Source: Desulfobacteraceae bacterium (GTDB taxonomy: Bacteria; Desulfobacterota; Desulfobacteria; Desulfobacterales; JAUWMJ01). Taken from it: a stretch of 13,754 nucleotides of DNA. Both the position numbers and the translations under genes were made by a program. The notes beneath the pieces are model-generated. The model was given only the letters and a program-made list of their open reading frames with translations, was not told the DNA's origin and did no database searches. The DNA lies in the NCBI GenBank assembly GCA_030612225.1, contig JAUWOH010000042.1:1-13754 (forward strand). Reading direction: 5' to 3'. Every line of letters starts with the position of its first letter. Position 1 is the stretch's first letter. This document shows positions 1-5,086 of this stretch, piece after piece.

Positions 1-98
1 ACAGGGCATATAGCCAAAACCCCATTTAAAGCTTCAAGGTGAGATAATCTAACTAAAGGCTCTTTTTGTGTCAAGCTGAATGATTTTCCTCTTGGCAC

Positions 99-129
99 TT
101 GACAAATAAATTAGCTATTGTACAATTGT
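99..129 (+). promoter_or_regulatory. sigma70-like promoter with overlapping palindromic operator for the toxin-antitoxin pair
   Basis: A perfect -35 hexamer TTGACA (99-104) is followed after 16 bases by TACAAT (121-126), a good -10. Two palindromes overlap the -10: ATTGTACAAT (117-126) and ACAATTGT (122-129). Toxin-antitoxin complexes usually bind palindromes over their own promoter, so this is a likely autoregulatory operator. The operator role is inferred from position and symmetry only. Confidence 0.6.
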
Positions 130-155
130 CATAAATACATATTCCGGAGATAAAC

Positions 156-548
156 ATGGATGTTGTAATTGATACATCTGCATTGATTGCAGTTATTGTT
201 GGTGAACCTGAACGCAACAGGATTGTTGAATTTACTATTGGAAATACACTCATTGGACCTGGTTCTATTCCATGGGAAATCGGCAATGCCTTCTCTGCTA
301 TGTTTAAACAGAACAAGTTGACACTTGATGAAGCCCATAAGGGCCTTGTAATTTTCGATAGTATCCCTCTCCGGTATATCAAACCAGACTTTGTTAATGC
401 CTTAAAAATATCCAAACAAGCCAACATGTATGCATATGATGCCTATTTCCTGGATTGTGCTATTAGACAAAAAGCACCGCTATTGACGTTGGATCGAAAA
501 CTAAAGGCAGCTGCTCAAAATCTTAACGTCGAAACTATGGAGGTCTAA
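156..548 (+). CDS. PIN-domain toxin, VapC-like ribonuclease
   Basis: This 130-residue protein has the size and layout of a single-domain PIN toxin. The acidic residues expected to bind Mg2+ are visible: D6 in the N-terminal VVIDTSAL strand, E41 in PWEIGNA, D95 in YAYDAYFLD and D113 in LTLDRKL. VapC proteins of this type cut RNA, often tRNA or rRNA, and are held inactive by a partner antitoxin. The start ATG follows a GGAGA site (146-150) with a 5-base gap. The antitoxin gene starts one base after the TAA, with its ribosome site inside the end of this gene, so the two are translationally coupled. Toxin-first order is less common than antitoxin-first for vapBC. The RNA target cannot be read from the sequence. 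Confidence 0.88.
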   Translation: MDVVIDTSALIAVIVGEPERNRIVEFTIGNTLIGPGSIPWEIGNAFSAMFKQNKLTLDEAHKGLVIFDSIPLRYIKPDFVNALKISKQANMYAYDAYFLDCAIRQKAPLLTLDRKLKAAAQNLNVETMEV

Positions 549-549
549 A

Positions 550-768
550 ATGCAAGTTTATACATATTCAGAAGCCCGTCAAAAACTCGCTATAGTTCTT
601 GAACAGGCTGAAAATACTGGAAAGGTACTAATTCGAAGAAAAGACGGGCGAACTTTCGCGGTAGTTCCGGAAAAGATCGCTTCTTCACCTTTAGACGTCC
701 CATCAATTAAAGCGCGTATTACGACGCAAGAAATAGTGGATATTGTTCGAGAAGGAAGAGAAAGGTAG
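550..768 (+). CDS. Phd/YefM-type antitoxin partner of the PIN toxin
   Basis: This 72-residue protein opens with QVYTYSEARQKLAIVLEQAE, the Phd/YefM-fold N-terminus (short beta strand, then a helix). A strand of the type VLIRRKDGRTFAVVP follows. In this family the N-terminal half binds operator DNA and the extended C-terminal tail (residues about 45-72 here, charged and ending EGRER) wraps around the toxin and blocks its active site. The start is set by GGAGG at 539-543, within the last codons of the toxin gene, with a single base between the two genes. It probably represses the promoter at 99-126 together with the toxin. The family call is from motif appearance. Confidence 0.82.
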   Translation: MQVYTYSEARQKLAIVLEQAENTGKVLIRRKDGRTFAVVPEKIASSPLDVPSIKARITTQEIVDIVREGRER

Positions 769-774
769 AATCGG

Positions 775-803
775 GCAAGGGGTAGTCTTTCTCTCCCCCT
801 TGC
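775..803 (+). terminator. stem-loop after the toxin-antitoxin operon, possible terminator
   Basis: GCAAGGGG (775-782) and CCCCTTGC (796-803) form an 8-bp perfect stem with a 13-base loop, seven bases after the antitoxin stop codon. There is no U-tract directly after it (the next bases are ACACAGGCTTTT), so it is at best a weak intrinsic terminator. Confidence 0.35.
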
Positions 804-1097
804 ACACAGGCTTTTGGGATGTAGCAGGCTTCTGGGTACATTATAAGTTGATAGGGTACTTGTACCATGATATCTGGCTTAGCAGTAACTTATAAACATA
901 ATGCCCCGAAAGGGCTCAACGCAGTCCCGCCAGGCGGGATGTACGAGACCGCCAATTTTATATACTGCAATATCCAGCAAGAGTAAGACTGTTTGGGCCT
1001 GTACGAATAGTGGTAATATTGTAAAACTTTACGGATTTAATCCATTAAACGATATTCCGGATTCGGTTTAAATTTTATCTTGCTTTCCATATCTTCA
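804..1097. other. gene-free stretch with clustered small repeats and hairpins
   Basis: No credible coding sequence is seen here. A near-direct repeat CAGGCTTTTGGG (807-818) / CAGGCTTCTGGG (825-836) has an 18-base period. TTATAAGTT (841-849) and AACTTATAA (887-895) are a perfect 9-bp inverted repeat. GGTAC-TT-GTACC lies at about 855-866. Two GC hairpins follow: GCCC/GGGC (903-915) and TCCCGCC-A-GGCGGGA (925-939). The mix looks like eroded intergenic or attC-type material rather than a gene. No integrase fragment was recognised. Confidence 0.5.
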
Positions 1098-1131
1098 TTA
1101 TATTATTAAATAGAAAATATTAATAATATAA
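1098..1131. repeat. 12-bp perfect AT-only inverted repeat
   Basis: TATATTATTAA-type arms match perfectly: 1098-1109 against 1120-1131, with a 10-base loop ATAGAAAATA. It could act as a hairpin in RNA or as a protein-binding palindrome. No gene in the window is clearly served by it. Confidence 0.5.
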
Positions 1132-1163
1132 AACAGTTAAAGAGTTCAGGATAACTATTTACC

Positions 1164-1257
1164 GTAGTTGAACTTAATATACGGATACGTGGAAATATTT
1201 TCCAGATATATAGTCCTATATCATGGAAAATTTTTACATTTATCCACACTGTTCGGC
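1164..1257 (+). repeat. attC-like imperfect hairpin ending at a GTTCGGC core site
   Basis: A long imperfect hairpin spans 1183-1247: outer GGATA/TATCC, then arms of about 20 bases with TTTTCCA (1198-1204) against TGGAAAA (1224-1230), and an inner ATATAG/CTATAT around a 2-base loop. It ends five bases before GTTCGGC (1251-1257), which resembles an integron R' core with the crossover at G1251|TT. A candidate R'' (GTTGAAC, 1167-1173) precedes it, but the two spacers are unequal (9 and 5 bases) and no matching cassette 5' end was found upstream. It is probably the attC of the preceding, degraded unit. Confidence 0.4.
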
Positions 1258-1301
1258 GGGACAGATTTGCAGAATTTATCCTAAATATATGAGGAATACC
1301 A

Positions 1302-1658
1302 ATGCCCAAACATACACCTAAACCATTCCTTGGCACTACAACCAACGTAAACGATGCCTTTCCGGGAATTGAGGAAATCGATATCACAATTGAGCAGGAT
1401 CCGTATGGGTATTATTGTCAACATCAATGGCAGCGCGTTAGCCGATATACAAAGTCAACGCTTCCAAAACATGTACAGTGCACAAATCCGAGATGTCAGC
1501 AAGGCGGAATAGACCTCCAAAGCTTTGTGCTCTCACATTCAAACGGGGAATTTGACATTTCATGCAATGGTCATGAGGGTACCCCTGCGGGGCGGCGTAA
1601 AGGCGATCCTTGCGACAACCACTTTAAAATCAAGCTGAATATCGAGCGAACGAAGTAG
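1302..1658 (+). CDS. small Cys/His-rich protein of unknown function (probable metal-binding cassette protein)
   Basis: I do not recognise a named family for this 118-residue protein. It carries four Cys/His pairs: C39-x-H41, C60-x4-C65, C88-x2-H91 and C104-x2-H107. The spacing suits one or two zinc-ribbon-like sites, so zinc binding is a reasonable inference, with nucleic-acid binding as one possibility. There is no signal peptide or membrane segment. The N-terminus (MPKHTPKPFLGTTTNVNDAF) looks unstructured. The ATG is chosen because GAGGA (1291-1295) precedes it by 6 bases. The gene lies 50 bases after the proposed cassette start at 1252 and is followed 79 bases after its stop by the R'' box of its attC. 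The reading frame is a real gene by ribosome site, cysteine pattern and context; its function is open. Confidence 0.75.
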   Translation: MPKHTPKPFLGTTTNVNDAFPGIEEIDITIEQDPYGYYCQHQWQRVSRYTKSTLPKHVQCTNPRCQQGGIDLQSFVLSHSNGEFDISCNGHEGTPAGRRKGDPCDNHFKIKLNIERTK

Positions 1659-1737
1659 CACCCTTATAATATTCAACAGAGCAAAAGGTAACAGAACTAT
1701 TTTTATATTTTATATCAATGATTTAATCGGCAAAAAT

Positions 1738-1829
1738 CGCCGAACAATTGTATTCAGCAGATGGCGAGAACGTCGGCGGCGCTTACGCGGCAAGTCCATT
1801 GGCGCCACTGCTGATAAATGACGTTAAGC
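1738..1829 (+). repeat. attC site of the Cys/His-protein cassette
   Basis: The order is R'' CGCCGAAC (1738-1745), an 8-base spacer, L'' TCAGCAG-A-TGGCG (1754-1766), a variable loop, L' CGCCACTGCTGA (1803-1814), an 8-base spacer and R' GTTAAGC (1823-1829). L'' and L' pair over 12 bp with one unpaired A (1761), like the extrahelical base that orients attC folding. The equal spacers and the 92-base total fit attC architecture. The expected crossover is G1823|TT. Confidence 0.75.
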
Positions 1830-1881
1830 TGACCGCTCGCGGTGCTCGCGATCAGCTTAACGTGGCGAATGCTTCGCCACG
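1824..1881 (+). mobile_element. 58-bp ORF-less mini-cassette made of interlocking palindromes
   Basis: The unit runs from TTAAGC (1824) to G1881. Two hairpins share its middle: ACGTTAAGCTGA (1821-1832) with TCAGCTTAACGT (1852-1863), 12 bp, and TAACGTGGCGAA (1858-1869) with TTCGCCACGTTA (1873-1884), 12 bp with a 3-base loop. The two stems exclude each other. If closed into a circle, its GCTTAAC (1855-1861) and joined GTTAAGC would form a continuous 15-bp palindrome with no unpaired base. No coding sequence is possible in it. Confidence 0.55.
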
Positions 1882-1901
1882 TTAGATATTTGAATAAAAT
1901 A

Positions 1902-2855
1902 ATGCATGAAACTGAATATAAAGAAATTCTTGATAGGGAGAAACATACAAGCGACGTGAGGAATAATTTTTCTGACGAGCTTAATTTATTAAAAGACTTG
2001 ATAAATTACGGCACGAATTTGATCCCGCGCACCTATATTTCTAGTAACCGAGGGTTGTCTTCAGTAATAATCATAGGTGTTCTATTAAAACAGATCGTAT
2101 CGATGTTTGACGCATTGGAAATTCTTATATCGAATGCCAATATCCATGCAGCTCAATTAGCGACAAGAGCAATATTTGAAGCATCTGTCTACCTTGAATG
2201 GATGATAAAGGAAAATACTGATAATAAGGCAAAATATTACTATGTTTCAAATCTGAGAGTTGAACGCAAATGGGCTCAACGAACAATAGAAGGAACTCCA
2301 GAGCACGAAAGTTTTTCACACGTAAGAGACCAGCTTAATGTTGACCCAGGAGCAAAAAACCCAGAGATGAAAAATCAGGCCCAAACACATCTCGCAGAAG
2401 TTAACAGGATATTAGCTCAGGACTCATTTAAAGAAATTGATGAAAAACTCGAACGGCTTAAAAATAAAAATCGGCAAAAAATAGAGCCATCCTGGTATAA
2501 GCCATTTCAAGTTCATTCTTTGCGGCACATGGCAAAGCTTGTAAAGCGCCATGCTGAATATGACATATTTTATTCACAGGGTTCTGAAGTTACTCATGCT
2601 GCCAGGTATAAAGACCATATTAAAATATCGTCTGGTAAAATAACCTTCAAGCCTATCCGTCTCTTAGAAGGGTTAAATAGCCTACTCTTTTCAACGATTT
2701 CGATTGTTTTGAAAACTTACAAAATAGTCCTTGTTTTTTACAGGCCGGGTGAAGTGGACAACTTCAACAAAAAATATATGAATGAGTGGAGAGAAACCTT
2801 TTTAAATATGAAATCAGTAAAATATCGTTACAGTGGTGAAGATCGAATTATCTAA
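1902..2855 (+). CDS. DUF5677-like protein of unknown function
   Basis: This 317-residue protein resembles the DUF5677 family, which is mostly alpha-helical and has no assigned activity. The helical core at residues 51-101 contains AALEILISNANIHAA-type sequence leading into LATRAIFEASVYLEW (about 86-100), the most family-like part. A second conserved-looking block, VHSLRHMAKLV followed by FYSQGSEVTH (204-232), is also typical. The ATG at 1902 is preferred. An upstream GTG at 1842 would place the first 20 codons inside the attC hairpins and the crossover site, and the ATG lies 20 bases after the cassette start at 1882. No clear Shine-Dalgarno site precedes it, as is common for cassette genes. 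The stop codon TAA is embedded in the R'' box ATCTAAC. The family assignment is from recognition, without a search. Confidence 0.78.
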   Translation: MHETEYKEILDREKHTSDVRNNFSDELNLLKDLINYGTNLIPRTYISSNRGLSSVIIIGVLLKQIVSMFDALEILISNANIHAAQLATRAIFEASVYLEWMIKENTDNKAKYYYVSNLRVERKWAQRTIEGTPEHESFSHVRDQLNVDPGAKNPEMKNQAQTHLAEVNRILAQDSFKEIDEKLERLKNKNRQKIEPSWYKPFQVHSLRHMAKLVKRHAEYDIFYSQGSEVTHAARYKDHIKISSGKITFKPIRLLEGLNSLLFSTISIVLKTYKIVLVFYRPGEVDNFNKKYMNEWRETFLNMKSVKYRYSGEDRII

Positions 2856-2910
2856 CCTTGCTAATTCAGCCGACGCAAAAAGCCGCGCGGCTGATTAGCG
2901 GCATTCTGTC
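2850..2910 (+). repeat. attC site of the DUF5677 cassette
   Basis: The order is R'' ATCTAAC (2850-2856), 3 bases, L'' GCTAATTCAGCCG (2860-2872), a loop, L' CGGCTGATTAGC (2888-2899), 3 bases, then A2903|TTCTGTC. The L arms pair over 12 bp with one extrahelical T in L''. The stretch TTCAGCCGACGC is very close to the L'' region of classical aadA-type attC sites (recalled, not searched). Total length is 61 bases, the usual minimum class. R'' exactly complements GTTAGAT at the 5' end of the same cassette (1881-1887). The crossover position has A instead of the conserved G. Confidence 0.8.
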
Positions 2911-2926
2911 AAAAAAAGGGGGAATC

Positions 2927-3670
2927 ATGCAAGAGTTCATTGCAATTGATTTTGAAACAGCAAATCCGAAAAGAGTCAGTGCTTGTGCTATTGGCTACGC
3001 GAAGATTTCTAATTGTGAAATTGTAGAAACAAAAGGTTATTTAATCAAGCCAGTTGGTGGACATGCACCCTTTCAATCCAAAATACATGGAATCAAAGAA
3101 GAACATACATATAATAAACCAGAATTTGGAGAACTGTTTTCAGAAATACAAGACATCTTCGATCATTCATTGGTAGCGCATAGTTTATTTGACAAACAGG
3201 TGTTAAATGCACTTTCAGACCACTTTAATTTGAGATTGAGCTTTGACTATATTGATTCAAGTTCAGTAGCCAAAGAACAATTGCCTAATCTAAAAAACTA
3301 TAAATTAAAAACATTGGTTAAACACTTTGGGCTCCCAGCATTTAAACACCATGATGCTACAGAGGATGCGATAGCTTGTGCTAAAATCTTTCTCAAACTT
3401 CGAGAGCAAGGGGAAGGAAAAACTTTACAAACCGTTGGGGATAGAATTGCTGAATTCAAGGGAATGGTTATGGGTATCCTTGCCGATGATGAAGTGAACT
3501 ATAAAGAGGCTTATGAGCTTCTTTATTGGCTTGAAGATCATGTTGAAATTGCAAAACAATATCAAAATATCTATTTAAAAACGAAAGAAGTCCTTGATGA
3601 CGATCATCTTGATAAAATTGAATCAAGAGAGATGAAAACTCTCCTGGATAACGTCCTTAAGACTTTATAA
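2927..3670 (+). CDS. DEDDh-family 3'-5' exonuclease (RNase T / DnaQ-like)
   Basis: This 247-residue protein has an exonuclease domain over about residues 1-165. Exo I is visible as FIAIDFETA (D8, E10), Exo II as VAHSLFDKQVL (D89) and Exo III as HHDATEDA (H142, D147), so all four metal ligands and the catalytic His are present. DEDDh enzymes remove nucleotides from 3' ends of DNA or RNA; the substrate cannot be told here. A C-terminal helical segment (about 179-205, MVMGILADDEVNYKEAYELL) resembles the linker helix pair found in exonucleases that continue into a BRCT domain, but no BRCT follows. The ATG at 2927 is chosen because a GGGGG run (2918-2922) precedes it. The TTG at 2858 would start inside the attC site. 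It is the only gene in its cassette, starting 23 bases after the cassette boundary. Confidence 0.88.
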   Translation: MQEFIAIDFETANPKRVSACAIGYAKISNCEIVETKGYLIKPVGGHAPFQSKIHGIKEEHTYNKPEFGELFSEIQDIFDHSLVAHSLFDKQVLNALSDHFNLRLSFDYIDSSSVAKEQLPNLKNYKLKTLVKHFGLPAFKHHDATEDAIACAKIFLKLREQGEGKTLQTVGDRIAEFKGMVMGILADDEVNYKEAYELLYWLEDHVEIAKQYQNIYLKTKEVLDDDHLDKIESREMKTLLDNVLKTL

Positions 3671-3680
3671 AAAGTTGAGA

Positions 3681-3754
3681 GACAGAACAATGGCATACAC
3701 TCTGATCCCAAAAGCCTGGCGGCTTTTGGTCCAGGTGATGCCCGGCATTATGCT
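3681..3754 (+). repeat. attC site of the exonuclease cassette
   Basis: The order is R'' GACAGAAC (3681-3688), 3 bases, L'' GGCAT-A-CAC (3692-3700), a long inner stem, L' GTGATGCC (3735-3742), 4 bases, then A3747|TTATGCT. L'' has one unpaired A (3697), again like an extrahelical base. The inner stem CCAAAAGCC/GGCTTTTGG (3708-3716, 3721-3729) is perfect with a TGGC loop and could also act as a weak terminator. R'' departs from the RYYYAAC consensus but complements the 5' end of its own cassette (TTCTGTC, 2904-2910). Two further palindromes lie at the junction: ATGCC-C-GGCAT-like at 3738-3748 and TCAATT-ATG-AATTGA (3756-3770). Confidence 0.65.
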
Positions 3755-3781
3755 GTCAATTATGAATTGATAAGGTTTTAA

Positions 3782-4276
3782 ATGAAATTAAAATTTAGTG
3801 AAAAGAGAATTAAGAAAATATCTGATAAATATGGTTATCCAAAAGAAGTCTCATTGGAGCATTTAAGTAAGATACCGAAAAAGGAACTTACAAAAAATGA
3901 GCTGAAGATTGTCTGCCAATGGAAATCACCAAGAAGCGCAAATCATGTTGAAAATAATTCTGATGATTACGTAAGAGAAATTACCCGATTTGCATTTAGC
4001 ACAAAAATAGAAAGAGCAAGAGTCGAGGGATTAACGTTATTAGATGGAGTGGGGTGGCCCACGGCGTCAGTCATCTTGCACTGGTTTCATAAGGACCAAT
4101 ATCCTATTTTGGATTTTCGGGCGCTTTGGTCGGTTGGCACTGAAATGCCAAAACAATATACATTTGATTTCTGGTGGGATTATGTACTGTTCTGCAGAAA
4201 ACTTGCCAGACGGAATAAAGTCAATATGAGAGTTCTTGATAGAGCACTTTGGCAATATTCATATGAAAATCAATAA
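3782..4276 (+). CDS. small helix-hairpin-helix protein, DNA-glycosylase-like fold suspected
   Basis: This 164-residue protein has a clear helix-hairpin-helix motif at residues about 84-101 (LTLLDGVGWPTASVILHW), matching the L-x-GVG-x-x-TA-x-x-IL pattern that grips DNA backbone. It is followed by YPILDFRALWSVG (107-119), whose Asp (D111) sits where HhH-GPD glycosylases carry their catalytic Asp. The catalytic Lys and the iron-sulfur cysteines of EndoIII/MutY are absent, so enzymatic activity is doubtful. An N-terminal basic helical region (1-55, with KIVCQWKSPR) precedes it. The start ATG follows AAGG (3772-3775) by 6 bases. It is the last recognisable cassette gene, 34 bases after the proposed boundary. 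I recognise the motif, not a named family; DNA binding is inferred. Confidence 0.7.
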   Translation: MKLKFSEKRIKKISDKYGYPKEVSLEHLSKIPKKELTKNELKIVCQWKSPRSANHVENNSDDYVREITRFAFSTKIERARVEGLTLLDGVGWPTASVILHWFHKDQYPILDFRALWSVGTEMPKQYTFDFWWDYVLFCRKLARRNKVNMRVLDRALWQYSYENQ

Positions 4277-4278
4277 AA

Positions 4279-4310
4279 AGTATAACCCAGTAAGTGGCTC
4301 TTCAGGGCCC
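4279..4310 (+). repeat. broken attC remnant at the right end of the cassette array
   Basis: AGTATAAC (4279-4286), three bases after the stop codon of the HhH gene, fits an R'' box: its complement GTTATACT differs by one base from TTATGCT at the 5' end of the same cassette (3748-3754). No complementary L''/L' pair or R' follows. Only AGGGCCCT and a CTTCAG direct repeat are seen at 4300-4315. The site looks truncated, marking the right edge of the array. Confidence 0.45.
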
Positions 4311-4468
4311 TTCAGATTTAAAGTTTACAGGATTAATCAAATGTAATAATATAAGCTATTTGTACAATATAAATTAAAAATACATGCACTGCGCACTTGT
4401 CATATCATTTTATTTGATAAAACTTTAAATATAGGATGTCCCCAGGGTTCCTCCGATAAGGAGAATAG

Positions 4469-5023
4469 ATGCAAATGAAAATTCAAAAGAATATTTTGGC
4501 ATATGTAATGATAGGGCTGTTCGTTCCTTTCCAGCTTCTCTATGCAGATGAGTGTGATGAAGTTTATAGTGAAGCCAAAGATATATATAATTCTGCTGTA
4601 GAGGCTGTAAAACAAAAAGATTTTGACCGTGCGGTTGGGCTTTTTAATGAAGCTGCCGAAAAATACGAACAGGCAGCGGATATGGAAAACTGCCGCTGCC
4701 CTAAAATTGCCGGGACTTCTAAGAAAAAAGCAAATAGTTCCAGGGAGATGGCCGATAAATACCAGGAGGTGGGTGAAGAATATGCAGCCGAGCTTCAACT
4801 TTACGAGGAGTACAATCGGGCGCAAGAAAAATTTATTGAAGGGAATACTTATGCCCGCAACAGCGAATGGGATAATGCAATTGCTGCTTTTGAAGAGGCT
4901 GCCCAAATATGGGAAAGCGTTGGTGGCGCAACACAAAGTGAAAATGGCAAGAGAGCTTTAACATCAGCCAAACAAGCCCGCGACGCAGCCGATTTAGCCC
5001 GTAAGTATCAGCAGGAACAATGA
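4469..5023 (+). CDS. secreted TPR-like periplasmic protein
   Basis: This 184-residue protein has a typical signal peptide (basic MQMKIQKN, then a hydrophobic stretch) with a likely cut after LLYA at residue 26. The mature part holds two TPR-like helix pairs: residues 36-70 (VKQKDFDRAVGLFNEAAEKY) and 117-150 (NSEWDNAIAAFEEAAQIWE). Both have the W/F-x-x-A-x-x-x-F-x-x-A pattern, suggesting a protein-binding scaffold in the periplasm. Three cysteines (29, 75, 77) could form a disulfide. There is no lipobox. AAGGAG (4458-4463) sets the start; CTCC (4451-4454) could pair with it and mask it. The gene converges with the CsgG-like gene on the other strand, 63 bases away. A partner cannot be named. 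Confidence 0.8.
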   Translation: MQMKIQKNILAYVMIGLFVPFQLLYADECDEVYSEAKDIYNSAVEAVKQKDFDRAVGLFNEAAEKYEQAADMENCRCPKIAGTSKKKANSSREMADKYQEVGEEYAAELQLYEEYNRAQEKFIEGNTYARNSEWDNAIAAFEEAAQIWESVGGATQSENGKRALTSAKQARDAADLARKYQQEQ

Positions 5024-5043
5024 AATCGAGAGAGGAGTCATAA

Positions 5044-5067
5044 ATGCCTCCGAATTGTATTGCCTAA
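5044..5067 (+). other. seven-codon ORF with strong ribosome site, possible stub of a deleted gene
   Basis: GAGAGGAG (5030-5037) lies 6 bases before ATG (5044), which opens MPPNCIA and stops. It follows the TPR gene by 20 bases in operon-like spacing. It may be the first codons of a lost downstream gene or a leader of no consequence. Confidence 0.25.
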
Positions 5068-5086
5068 AAAAATATAGCCGGTCAAA

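Larger units (their letters stand above)
1252..4286 (+). mobile_element. integron-type gene-cassette array without integrase in view (CALIN-like)
   Basis: Four plus-strand genes, each alone, are separated by hairpins with attC architecture. In each unit the bases at the start are the reverse complement of the R'' box near its end. GTTCGGCG (1251-1258) matches CGCCGAAC (1738-1745). GTTAAGC (1823-1829) matches GCTTAAC (1855-1861). GTTAGAT (1881-1887) matches ATCTAAC (2850-2856). TTCTGTC (2904-2910) matches GACAGAA (3681-3687). TTATGCT (3748-3754) matches AGTATAA (4279-4285) with one mismatch. This is the signature expected when each unit was once a circle whose attC had paired R'' and R' boxes. 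Start codons lie 20-50 bases after the unit start and stop codons at or shortly before R'', also typical of cassettes. The integrase and attI would be expected to the left, outside the window, or may be absent. Confidence 0.75.

Noticed and set aside
47..110. ATCTAAC (47-53) plus TGTCAAG/CTTGACA hairpin (69-75, 98-104) as an attC upstream of the toxin gene
   Set aside because: R'' fits the consensus but spacers are very unequal, and the proposed next unit start (TTAGCTA) has no complement after the toxin-antitoxin genes. The hairpin's right arm is also the -35 region.
71..427. Minus-strand ORF of 118 codons opposite the PIN toxin
   Set aside because: It lies antisense to a gene with all PIN active-site residues and has no family resemblance.
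903..1060. Possible group II intron or IS remnant in the hairpin-rich tract
   Set aside because: No domain V-like motif, reverse transcriptase or transposase fragment could be read.
1842..1901. GTG at 1842 as start of the DUF5677 protein
   Set aside because: The extra 20 codons are read through attC hairpins and the recombination point, and have no ribosome site.
2858..2926. TTG at 2858 as start of the exonuclease
   Set aside because: It lies inside the attC stem; the ATG at 2927 has a ribosome site and opens directly into the Exo I motif.
4400..4936. Minus-strand ORF of 178 codons opposite the TPR gene
   Set aside because: The plus-strand gene has a ribosome site, signal peptide and TPR pattern; the antisense product is low-complexity hydrophobic sequence.
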